A stretch of 64,000 bases of DNA from Toxoplasma gondii ME49 (Eukaryota; Apicomplexa; Conoidasida; Eucoccidiorida; Sarcocystidae): contig NC_031475.1 of assembly GCF_000006565.2 (NCBI RefSeq), forward strand, positions 2,526,190 to 2,590,189, given 5' to 3'. The notes under the pieces are model-generated. The model saw only the letters and a list, made by a program, of their open reading frames with translations, ran no database searches and was not told the origin of the DNA. Within the stretch, counting starts at the first letter, position 1; every line of letters begins with the position of its first letter. The position numbers and the translations under genes are program-made. This document shows, piece after piece, positions 11,701-20,421 of the stretch.

Positions 11701-13482
11701 CTGGCGACGGTGGCGCGCCTCACATTCTCGCTCGTAACGCAACAGGCGGACGCCTGCATCCACGTTTAGTGCTGAGGAGTCTCTCGATGGACCCGCCAAA
11801 CCAGACTTGTCTCGCCCGAGTTCACGGCTGCAACTGATCCAGTCGCCACTGCATGGACTGGAACAGCTGCAGCTCACATCGTCACTCAGTTGCCCTCGGG
11901 CGTCTATGGCCTCGAGCTTTTTTCGGTATTCACGGTCGATTTCCCGAAGTCTGTCGGCCACACTCGCTTGCTTTTGGAGCTCCTTCTGCCTGCCCCCATG
12001 CATTTCATCGCCACTGTTCTGCAGATGCCTGCGTCCAGAAGAGAACCTGGCAGAGTGCGCTGAGCCGCCTCGGTGTCGCGACTCGTTCCCTGGTCCCCAA
12101 AAAGAGTCCGAACGGGCGAGACCCCCCGTGGAAGCCCTTCTTAGGATCGGATCTCCGGAATGAGATTGTTTTCGGTCTGCGCGACCCCGTTTCACGGTTT
12201 TTCCTCGCATTTGCCGAGGGGAAGTCACCCAAGTCTCACATGAGCAGACATTTGGAAACCCTAGGGACGCAGACCGTTGCAGCTCTCGCTCTCCGGCGTC
12301 GCACGCCGCGCACTCAGCGAGGTCCGCGACCCCGTCGCAAGCATCGCAGTAAACGGAGCAGCAGCTCTTTGACGATTCGAGAGGCAACGATATGCGTGGA
12401 GGCTCTGAGAACGACCGACTACATCCGCTGACTAAACGTAGAGTGCTTCTGCACGAACACGTGAAACTGCTGCACCGGGAAGTGCAGCTGGAACGGCTGC
12501 AGCGCGACACAGAGTTGCTCGGAACTCTCCGTTTCGACGTCGAGTATTTACTTCCTGTTGAGGCGGCGGATGGAGGGAACGCATTTCGCGATGAGCCTGG
12601 AGAACTCGCTTTCCTTCGTTGAGGTCGACACGCTGTGGTCGACGATGGCCGCAACGGTGACAGAGTGGCACGCGCCACGATTCTGCGGGGGGACGACCCC
12701 ACTATTTTCCGCTGCCTCACGAGTTCGAGAATGTGATCGAGCAAACTGGTTCTTCTCTCTGGACGTGGTTCGCAAGACTCGCCAGGCCTTCGAGGCGGAG
12801 GCACCAGCGGTTGAGAGGGTAAATCCAGTGCAGTGCAGATATGCTGTGGCGAAAGAGTGTCCCACGCAGGGATGCCTGCTTCCTGCCTCAAAACTGACGC
12901 AGAATACGGGAAGCCATTTTTGTGCAGAAACTCGAGGAGAAGGCAACCGAGTGTTTTTTGTCTAAGAGGCGCTGCGGGATAGCGTCTTTGTCGCTCCAGT
13001 GGAAAGACTGTTCGTGCTTGTCGCAGCCAGCCTTCTTTGCATTGCTGATGTTGGGGCCCCGTCCCTGGCGAGGAAGTGGGTAGGCCTTGTCTCGCAGTCA
13101 AGCTGCTTTGTGGACGACTGGTCTGGCAACCAGGAGAAACAAGAGAGGATGTATGTTGCGTTCGGTCTTTCCGCACAAGTTCATCGGCATCTGGCAAACT
13201 TGGGGGGACTGCTGTCGCCGCGCCATCACAGTGCGAAGCACCGCCATGCTGCGTAGAGCGTCCACGCCAGGCCCCTCCATACAACCGCTCAACAATATAG
13301 GAACGCAGCTGGAAGCGAAGGTCATCTCCACTCTCTCTCAGTATCTTTTCTATCGCTTGACGTTTCACAGCTTCAAATGCAGGAAGGAGAGCCTGCGGTG
13401 TGAAGCCATCTTTCCTCGCGTTTGTTTCCGATGCACGAACCATCCCAGGCATTGATTTAACAGGCAGTTCAGAAACCTCCAT
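5773..13482 (-). CDS. OFD1-like centriolar/basal-body protein, TOF-LisH-coiled coil
   Basis: A single uninterrupted frame of 2569 codons. Residues about 32-70 (AFEAVKRQAIEKILRE, then LRFQLRSYIVERLYG) match the TOF helix pair seen in OFD1 and FOR20. Residues about 177-205 (LLLEFLHKNGFPYSASVLRQ) form a LisH dimerisation motif. A long charged coiled coil runs from about residue 505 to 1030, including MEEHKRAVELELGESLSQLR. The order TOF, LisH, coiled coil is that of OFD1, a protein of distal centrioles and centriolar satellites needed for ciliogenesis. The remaining 1500 residues are low complexity: an acidic patch (DDDEDLEEGEVREGG) and a Ser-Arg-Pro-rich tail (about residues 2150-2450). Human OFD1 is under half this length. 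The absence of introns stands out beside intron-rich neighbours. The first Met is used because it directly precedes the TOF region. The domain calls are good; orthology to OFD1 rather than to another TOF-LisH protein is likely, not proven. Confidence 0.8.
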   Translation of the reverse strand: MEVSELPVKSMPGMVRASETNARKDGFTPQALLPAFEAVKRQAIEKILRESGDDLRFQLRSYIVERLYGGAWRGRSTQHGGASHCDGAATAVPPSLPDADELVRKDRTQHTSSLVSPGCQTSRPQSSLTARQGLPTSSPGTGPQHQQCKEGWLRQARTVFPLERQRRYPAAPLRQKTLGCLLLEFLHKNGFPYSASVLRQEAGIPAWDTLSPQHICTALDLPSQPLVPPPRRPGESCEPRPERRTSLLDHILELVRQRKIVGSSPRRIVARATLSPLRPSSTTACRPQRRKASSPGSSRNAFPPSAASTGSKYSTSKRRVPSNSVSRCSRSSCTSRCSSFTCSCRSTLRLVSGCSRSFSEPPRISLPLESSKSCCSVYCDACDGVADLAECAACDAGERELQRSASLGFPNVCSCETWVTSPRQMRGKTVKRGRADRKQSHSGDPILRRASTGGLARSDSFWGPGNESRHRGGSAHSARFSSGRRHLQNSGDEMHGGRQKELQKQASVADRLREIDREYRKKLEAIDARGQLSDDVSCSCSSPCSGDWISCSRELGRDKSGLAGPSRDSSALNVDAGVRLLRYERECEARHRRQMEQEVCRMRTVELSALRLEESRKARQHLLTYKQELDRLHADRATRLKHQEEAAAERLRRKESEIEKKGFALRQEISVQLRATQQQQRDQKRQWELEQQALDLRAKALDAREARLSEKENRKSQEDALSEKQLQLKMEEHKRAVELELGESLSQLRNDRLALEREKQQVRLAQERHRSLESQAKAHAAANEHMQTTIRQLEAAAALMQQEKVQLHEQLRLAHEVAKQMKGHLDTRESEVRCLKQENAALLEQLSTKKDVEQGVHRAHSRTVEELHGCIRESRLVSQELERKASLLQDELARVRYEREQAVAKAREEVQKEAEKQTQKLQNDLTQERHLRAQKEQEAHRAQVELERLSIRRLQWQQKAQRRQGDVSAAYSEQQRQLISSLSAALHATADTEEEAEEEKENVRLPTLLHRNRVREQSNDEDQKHAEPMLQPVPDRGSWTTPRPYPSRGGCLRTTPARRRSNEKPCRGIDQETRSPRSRETFKQGRTADQPFGFCLGDVPLGSLEKICRENCTSGVSCLEKSYGKLSPSDRVQCLHTDADLGQGTFPKSRKTGFQRELTEMKIEDLERRVKHFIESLQSSGNQAMRGNPSETRRPSPSSRPGPFQLMRAADNPPQLGRGRVFPSRVLSASAQCARPLELAASASVSAQAGRKHFRFCRSTSVPRFSPEEEKLSDTPDLEGNREKKRSGQKPLVPASRTSEPRGTPMCAEPHKVRGEQKGTRSDRGVPAGCAADISSFRDPVSGPDSHKIPVTKSTRQPSPQLATSFRDPGLLQSGVHKRHHESKALLPLSQKSSGELTDTGIRVMLATSSNETQKAVFVQLSPRPGAVSAPPVLSLEARERSPAACCFSPEETGVSPSAWVQNRPWSAVGVSGTRERGPEVPTGIRGDAATAPAGKRDGEALRDLNEGTRHDVRSCSGSDLLCASPRTLGAERSGALEFEQGNEENCGKARGTEVEKTRRFCEGNIFCESRATIGPFARGRGLLAAAAAEDDDEDLEEGEVREGGTGGATGHCVDIGGRSSREGTMLRREELLLPQRALERGATFCVLQEVLAISPDKSTAREPSGPSEQHTAAVWLATSAPQLVANAQLDTQASVRQLCSVSPSSGHFDALGVTDAPGHRPLLGGLGTLPSTSRVASLPEKVRSPTAGVAGKSTDRETSRDAAPHLGGLPAPKRGLAHRERSLAQETQTDEIRRLRSSPGSLNLGDRVATQPRLRPLHDAYELSPVSPLAPGASMQEPEAGDGALQTLAVSAEALSRPTSERREHSPQLCRSDALDPMNESAFAGPASPYYGGSNAQEQRREATLEPEDAGTDRVAFVSQREGKPTCTVSYACGRVDDLSQGRAVRSHLPVVDARSPCHMPRSLSRQPDTFHVKPHVSAFVPIASSPGLLACLPVRQDDMSSHSEFIGYSHAGSTFSVASPEANCGPRVYAGLHPSVERNSGNCASVEDLSSSPCHEFLETSLCVSRSRQLSSLDRRGIQPGSSQNLLPDPPEKARSLKRSVSRSPVQTQHHFSAVRRSLSNLPSNSQTSPGRDTVRRRQRGAHATSAEAETTSGPTVGNKEGTFAGGQQCQSRCEAVAMGGEVESSQHLSCSRARAPSSSFSPLPQSPRTRTLAHVSAEPSRLRSPRPRSGVTTPRTRRISRSASRHGPRSLLPRPSSRTESRSVSPVPASRLLSLRTVSRSLSPRPPRHPSNLLPQSRSPSSRPLSRRSSPTAVGLRGQSDLSSGPPAVSLTPLSAASPSLRIPSPSARNTVGKRSRSRSTQKSPVPPRSPSPPAHAHWTELNSPQWRLPELAPDPLPAHYPAGTAARAFAAYNRPGATCSVCTPLARSAQGSPSSRMSARRSSDPGSACDQSFGPSKQSFHNARHDRPPSAGGLSSQLDSESLGSPAAGETRGLGDGGRPERLSTFSTNSPVTANAGWAPGVLGPVSDDHSIDQPLVLDDTVAELSVPLAVSYTVAAEMADLHDR

Positions 13483-16400
13483 TACAGAGGGAGGCTACCA
13501 GTTTGGCGAGCGGATGCAATGGTGTGAGTGAAAAGGTGGAATGACAAGCAGAGAAAAATGTCTCCTGTTCCTCTCATCGTCAGCAGCTGCCAGGGTTGGC
13601 AGCGGCGTCCTCAGAAAATAACTGGTTCGTGTGAATTAACGCTGACAACGTGTCGCTACTGCATTGCTCGCTCTCCTATAAGGGTGGTTCCCCTTCTCAA
13701 AAATAACGGTCACCATCCAGTCTTTAAAAAAAGCGGTAGGAGTGCTGCTTCTCTTCAGACGCCACACCGGACGAACGGTAGGCTCGTGGCGTTTCAGTTT
13801 GCCACACTGTGTCGGAACGGAAAATGTGTTGGATGGATCTGTCGACTACTCTGCGATCAGTGAAACGGTGTGCCATAGTTGTCAAGAGGATTTCTAGATT
13901 GTCGGCTTCGCCTGCAAACGAGCAATCGACAACGAAGACAGAACCAAATAGGGCACCTTTTCACGGTGGGATATTGAACAATCGTTACCCCAGACAAGAG
14001 CCCCGTCCACCGTTCAGCCCCACAGTTCGTGCACAGCGACCACGCCTTTTTTAGAGCGCTTTCTCGACAGTATGGGAAAGCGATCGTGACCGACAGTACA
14101 CCGGTTTGTGTGACCCGGCGCACATTCAGAACGACTGCTGTAGACGGCGCGTATACAGAACGCACCCTTAGGTCACTTTACGCTGAAATCCACCGGCTTT
14201 TGCGGTCGTCTTTGAAATCTAAAGCCGCACTAGTCATTAAACCTTAGAACATTTGCATACAAATGTGTTCACCACTCTTCCGCAAAAGTTCTCGCAGAAG
14301 GGACGATCTGATTGACCATGGGAAGAATGAGCTATGAGGAAAGTGACTACGCAAGATTCACGTCGATCAGACAGTCCCAATGCAGCGCCAGAGCCATCCG
14401 TCATTCAGCGAAATCTTTTGCATTGCGAGAAAATGCCAGTGTCAACGTTTTCTTTTACAACTAAAGACCCCTTTGCGAGCTTCCACCGATAAGCGCGTTT
14501 GAGGAGACTGTGACCATGTTTATATAGTCATACCACCGGTAACAACATTGTCTCCGATAGAATACTGATTAACACCACCACATAAGCGCTGGAGACAATC
14601 TGTTCCATGTTGCCTCCCTCGGCTCATCTAATTGACCACAGAAGACGTTTTCAATTGGTATTTGGGAATTTGCTATTGTCAGGATGGCTGTGTCTTCTTA
14701 CGAACGCGAAACCTAGACTTTCTCCAGCAATTTAAAACGTCGGACTTCAATTCCAATCTTCTCGCCTGGGTCTTTGATTCATGTGCCAAAAAGCTGTCAA
14801 TAACGCATATGCTTTCAATGTTTTCATCGTCAATATAAATAATTCCGACATCCGTAGAGGCATAAACTCCTAGCACACAGCTGAAGCCTACTCTAGAGCA
14901 GAAAGAGTCGACTGTGCCTGTCTTGCATTTGTGATTTACAGGAGATACTCAGTGTGGTTGAAACCGCGGCTGTGACTACCGTACATGCCTTGTACAATTG
15001 GTGGTTTCCTTTAATCCACAGACACATCTAAACAGACCACCATTCAGAAAAATCTTCGGGACGTATGGGACTGATTCTCTTCTGCGTCTTGACAACAATA
15101 AGGGAAGAATCGAGGCGCCAGCAAAGAAGCAACGCAGCTGTCTTTCGTTTATGGAAAGAACCGGCTGGACATTAGTCTACTGCACTTCTTAGTCTGCTGT
15201 TTCTACGATGTGACATTCTGGGTGCGCGCGTGTCTTCCCTGTGGCCGTGAAAAAAACAGTTGTTTCACTCTGCTCATCTGTATCCCTCTCCACAATACAC
15301 AGCAAACGTAAACATTCCATTTGTTCATTTATGTACATTCACCCCGTTTATTCTTGCGAACGATAAATGAAGTCAAGGGAAGCGACCATTGTCTGCATGC
15401 TCCCTTTTGCCCTCTCTTCTGAACCGACGGAGAAGTAGGACAGCTACTGCAAAAACCTGTCGCGTAAGGACGGAGAAGAGCGGGGCACAGTGCCTTTCAG
15501 CACAATCTTCCAGTCATACGCTCTGCTGCCTCGGACGATCTAGTCAGAGACTAAGTGTTGAGCATGTCCCCGAAAAGACTGTTACTCATTCGTTTCCTCC
15601 TTCTTTGCTCTCCGGGAATGCTCAACACACCACAGCGTTTCCCTGCAGACAGAGCTCCTCTTGACTTTTTCCTACTTGCACCCTGGTAGCGCCCAAAACA
15701 CTACCCCGCATGAAACACGCCCACATCCACGTGCTTCGTTCCGCGCAGCAACCACGGAGGGTGACCGGCAGCCACTAAGCAAAGACGACAGTGTACGGAC
15801 CTTCAAGATCTAAACGAGTAGTTTAACTCATACGATCCTACCCCAAAACAGCTGATAATCAATCCTACAACCATCCCGTTGCGTGCTTGTGCGTGTCGAG
15901 TGCTCCCCGGGTCTGCCCGGGTAGAATGGCGGGATAAACAACGCCTCACGGTGGACACCATCGTGAAGTTACGCGGGTTTGGAGTCGTTTTTTCTTGTCT
16001 CCAGCTACTCGGCATTGTCAACAACCCGAGGATGGTTGAGTGCGTCCCCGTACCCCGCCAACTGGCAGTATTAGTGTGCCTCTGTGCACACAAAACCACA
16101 GAAATACAAGGCTGCTGCTGTGTCTGTGTTCTCAGCATGATCTGAGAAGGGAAATAACGTCTCTTAACAAAAAGCCTCACCACTGCTTCGCGTTCCTGTG
16201 CTGTCCGATTGCAATCTTGACCAAACCGACGGCCGCCAACACAGCGCTGAACCGGAAGAGGACACCATCTGCGTCGCAGTACCGCTTCCAGAGTATTCCC
16301 CACCTGTGTGTCTATGTTTTGTCTAGGGATCTTTTCCGAATGGTGATTTTTCCGGCGTTGAAGGAATGCCAAGTTCCCCGTGACCGGGAGTTGGTTCTCT

Positions 16401-16954
16401 CTGTTTTCTACAATTCGCCGCGACAACGTCTTGCTGCGCTGTTCTGCATGCAAGGGGTAGAACCGTCACTTTTCTACGGTGGCTTTGTTCCCTTCCTGAT
16501 TTCTGCGGCACGCTACGCACCCTCTTTCATTTGAAAAAGCACTTCTCTTCCTTCATCCGTTTCGACTGGTCGTTTCGCTACACTGCTTCAGTTTTGGAAG
16601 ACGTCGGGGCTGTAAGCACCGGCTTCCGAATTCTCAGTCCGCTGTGCTGGGTGTTGCCGACATATTTCTTCTTTGGCCTACGGCACGGGAGCTTCCCGCA
16701 GCGGGCATTTCATTTTTTGACAGAGAGATCCACGCACGTCTTCGTCCAAGAGCTTACCGGCGAAACGACGGTGCTGACAACTCGACAAACTTCCCCTCCT
16801 GCAACACGTGAGAAGGCTCTGCGCGTGAAACTCTTGGCTTCCGCGGAGCATTCCAGCAGAAATCTTCAAAGGTCGCTGCACGAGCGCGCCTCGACAAATG
16901 GAGTCGACGGGGTAAAACAGAGTGACTGGCGTATCTGCTGAGACTGGACTTCCC
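13483..16954. other. Intergenic region upstream of the OFD1-like gene
   Basis: No recognisable protein-coding exons. The promoter of the minus-strand OFD1-like gene should lie near 13.5-14.2 kb. The stretch is more AT-rich around 14.2-15.4 kb. The longest open frame (15803-16453, minus) has no family motif and unlikely composition. Confidence 0.45.
15798..15848 (+). repeat. Degenerate dispersed repeat, copy 2
   Basis: Shares the exact 18-base core with the copy at 378-395 and then diverges, keeping short matching blocks (ACTC, GATCC, CAGC, ATAATCA) in the same order. Confidence 0.45.
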
Positions 16955-18493
16955 TCAAACTGAGAAGATTCTCGTCACAACCGGTGCCCCGTAGCAGCCC
17001 GTCTTGTCGTTTTCAATGCAGCATCGTACGAAGATCACAAGAAGACGTTCTACTTGTACGCAAGGGAAGAAATACAACTTCAGGAGGGCCGACTTGCTTC
17101 CACTTCCGCCACATCCAGTAGGGATTTCCTGAAGGTGAATTTCACGTATCTCCAAGGAAGCCAGGTCTTCGCGTTCGGGAAGCATGACAGTGTTTCCCCC
17201 TGCTGACTGGTGTCTGTAACGAGGGCGAATTGTCGCATGTTCTCGAGGAGGGTGCTTTACGCCTTCCACTTTTGTTAAATCGTCGAGCTGTCAGGTCGCG
17301 CAGATTCAGGACGCAGAGACGAGACTCGTTTTGGATGTCGGCGAAAGTTGCGAGAAATCCCTTCCCTTGCACCCGCGTTTGTCGCTCGGATCTAGAAAGT
17401 CTGCGTTCTGAAGAGGACCTAAATACCGTCGATCAGTACCGTCCAGTCTGTGTTCAATCTGTTTGACGACGCTGTTTGACTCTTGAGGAACAGTGCTGAT
17501 TTCGTTGGACGTTGCGTCGTCGCAGCGCTAGAAGACTAGGGTGTAGACTAAGAGCTGGGGTGTCTTCGCATCGTATGTCCACTTGCGTGAACTACAAACA
17601 CTGGATTTTTTGGTGACCGTTTCACTCGAGGAAGGGGTTTCTGTGCCAGCTCGGGTATGAGACTGCTCCGCAAGTCGCCGTCTGTGGACGCGAATCCGTT
17701 CTCCATTTGTGAGGGATCAGTGTCGTGCGGTGTTACGCGCGGATTGTTCGCGTTACGCGTCGTTTCCGTGCGCCACGTTCGGGTGTATGCACACTTGAGG
17801 CGTGCATGCTGACGCATGCACGTTCGTCTTCTGTGTGATCGTTGTCTGCTGCGTTCCCTGCTTCGTACTTTGTAGTTACACAGACGTCTTTCTGCTGGCT
17901 GTCTTCGTTATCCTTCCCTAAACTGTGTGGGTTCCTGTTGTCCCTCGTGTCCACACCGGACGCTAGAACGGCGCCGTTCCGAATTCCATCGTGAGGATCG
18001 TGCAGTTCACAGAACCAAGCGAGGGTGCAGTTTGGCCGTCCTCGTCGACAAACGAAACCGTGAATTGCCTGTTTTCGTTTCCAAACAGTTTCCTCGTCCA
18101 CGCGAAAAAGCTGTGCTGCACAGACAACACCGTCAGGAAAGAGCGTCGTGTGTCTGCCTTTCCCCGGGACGCCGTTTCGCTTGTGATGAGTGTCTCGCCA
18201 GAACTTCTCGCTCTGGTCTGCCGGCCAGGGGTCCGTCTTCCGTGGCTGCATCCCGACTCTAGCAAGCGTGGGAAAGTGTGCGTGACTGTTCTCTCTTTTC
18301 GTGGATTCGGTGGTCTATCCTGAAGTGTATGACTCCTGAATGCACTCGGCTGAAAACTCGAGGAACCTGCGTCTGTCGGTCGATCGCGCTGCTTCCGCCG
18401 AAGACGGGTGGCGCTTCGAAAGACAGCACCTTCGCCTGCTCTCGATTCATGTTCTTGACTTTGTTTGTCGCTAAGCCGTGTTGCCTCGTGCAC
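16955..18493 (-). CDS. Tentative minus-strand gene, function unknown (exons unresolved)
   Basis: Several minus-strand open segments in succession have protein-like composition, but I could not join them into one verified model. They are an upstream segment near 18.5-17.96 kb (containing FLTVLSVQHSFFAWTRKLFG and FTVSFVDEDGQTAPSLGSVN), one near 17.74-17.55 kb (PSQMENGFASTDGDLRSSLI), one near 17.39-17.28 kb (KGFLATFADIQNESRLCVLN), and a terminal one from about 17295 to the stop at 16955 (NTVMLPEREDLASLEIREIH and KSALLKLYFFPCVQVERLLV). The last can start at a CAG acceptor near 17296. No family was recognised. The position suggests a head-to-head gene with the SAC3/GANP gene to its right. It may instead be open by chance, since overlapping frames are also open here. 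Confidence 0.3.
17801..17822. promoter_or_regulatory. 22-bp palindrome with two TGCATGC cores
   Basis: The arms CGTGCATGC and GCATGCACG are perfect inverted repeats separated by TGAC. Each arm holds a GCATGC-type core, a motif bound by apicomplexan AP2 factors and enriched in coccidian promoters. It lies between the tentative minus-strand gene and the SAC3/GANP gene, or within the former. The regulatory role is inferred. Confidence 0.4.
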
Positions 18494-20421
18494 GGTCTCT
18501 CCTCGCGTCGTGTGCGGTGACGTTTTCTTAAGAAGGCGTTCCGTTGCAAACTGGTCTTGGTTCGTTATCCGTGCCGAGGGAGGTTCACGCTCTGCTCTTC
18601 ACTCGTTGTTCTGTCTCTCGCTCCTCGTTCCCGTTGCGTGCGCTTTCCATCTCTCTCTTTCTCTTTCTTCCTCTCTTCATCTCGCTTCTTCTCTTCACCG
18701 AGGGCGCTGTCCTCCGCTGCAGAGAGTCTCTGGAGCCCGAGCTCAGGGCTCCGGCTTCAGAGTCCTGACTGCCCTCGCGATTTACGTGCTCAGGCTCTCT
18801 GTCGGGGAAGTTTCTTGGGTCTGTTCCTCGCTGCGCAGAGTCGATGGAAGGGTTGTGCTAGCAGAGAAGCGAAGACACGAGGAGCTGTGAAACTCCCCAC
18901 GCATGAGAGGTAAGTGGTTCCGTCAAGAAGATCTGGAGAGAACGCTCTGGCGGGAGAGCGACGCAGGTGACGGGGTGAGATTCTCGTGTTGATCGAGCGG
19001 TTTCTCCTTCGAGAGCCGACTTGGAGCTCTCACAAGGAACGTCGGAAGTGTTAGAGCGCAAACGACGCGGCTCGCGGGAGACCGAGGCCGCGCCAAACGC
19101 CGAGAGCGACGACAGGGCAGTTATCTCTCCAAACAATATTTTTTCTCACTGTTTCGCACGTGTTCTCGCCTCGAGTTCACAGTCACTCACCTCCAGCAGC
19201 AGTGACTCTGTCGCTCTGTCACTAGGAGGCGTCACCTCTGAGACAGGCGCATTCGTAAGTTCTCTCTGGGGAGTATCTACACTGCGAATTCGACTCCTGC
19301 TTCACCACGTGAAGGTCTTGGGTCACCGAGTCGAACGACTTCTACTGCGCTGCACATCCGCACCGTCTCAGAGCCCTGTCTCACGCCCTCTCACCCCGCT
19401 GTCTTCCCCGCAGTGTCTGGAGTGCGAGGGACGAGAGCGCGCAGAAAAGAGACCCGACAGGAGACGCAGAAACCGTTTTCGCGTTTCCGTCGAGTCCTTC
19501 GTGTGCGGGGGACCTCGCGCGTCCAGGCGGTGTGCACTCTCTGTTGTGCCTCCTGACTTGCATTCGTACCAGCCTCGCGTTCGCTTCTGCGGTAGGCGGA
19601 AGCGCTCAATTTGTTCACAAAACGAAGCTTGAGACAGCAGGGATCGAGGGAACAAAGGGTGAGGAAACAGAGTTTGAGGCGACTGAGTTCGAGCGAAGAG
19701 ACAGAGGAGAAGGAAGCAACAGGAAGAGGGCGATTCTCCGTCTGCTTTAGAATATCTTCAGCTGCATCCACACGAACACATTGGCATTGAAACTGCAGAT
19801 GATACAGCGTGCATGTCGTCGAATAAACGGCGACTGCAGAAACTTCTAGGCACTCTCGGCCTCTTGGGCGTATGAAAGTTCGTCAGATCGCGGTGGCGTT
19901 TCATCCTCTTCTTGGCACCGCCTTCCTGCACCCGCTGGCCTGCAGCGCCTTACTCGCTCTTGGGGGGCGGCGAGGCGCGCCTCAAGCGTCTTCCTCACCT
20001 CACCCTCCCAAACGTGAATCGCCGTGCTGGACTACCCTGGGGCTTTCAAATCGCCCCTTCCGACTGCTGTTTTTCTTGCCGTTTCTCAACTTTGCATCTC
20101 AGCTTTGTGGTGGTGGGCGAGATTGTAGTTCACACCGAGGCCCAGCGTTCTGGATCTTGTTCCTTGGCTGTAGCCAGGCAAGGGCGCACTGCCAAGATCG
20201 TCACGTAACCACCCTACAGCTGAAGGGTCTGGCAGCCGCCTCAGCTCGACAAGTTCAGAGACACTTGTTCTTCCGAAGTTCAGGAAAGCCTTTTCCTTGC
20301 AAGGAAAGGAGCTTCTTCTGCTTTCTTCCAGAGTAAAAGAGTGCCTTTTGCGGTTTCCGCCTGTTGAGGTGCGTCTAACCGCTTCCGCGTCTCTCTCCAG
20401 GTTGTGTCTGCAGGCGTCTCG
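18494..20421 (+). other. Pyrimidine-rich 5' region of the SAC3/GANP gene
   Basis: The + strand at about 18570-18720 is strongly C/T-rich and free of coding motifs. A good 3' splice site (CTCTCTCCAG, ending at 20400) precedes the start codon by 21 bases, so a 5' leader intron is plausible. The in-frame sequence upstream contains TGA at about 20365, so the protein does not extend further without an intron. Confidence 0.45.

Noticed and set aside
5881..12965. Numerous + strand frames of 60-220 codons across the OFD1-like gene
   Set aside because: They are antisense shadows of one long frame whose conserved domains fix the coding strand.
15803..16453. Minus-strand frame of 216 codons
   Set aside because: No domain, unlikely composition and overlap with equally long frames on the other strand; no splice context.
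19021..19632. + strand frame of 203 codons upstream of the SAC3/GANP gene
   Set aside because: Low-complexity, C/T-rich leader DNA that is open in several frames on both strands; no motif and no join to the first coding exon.
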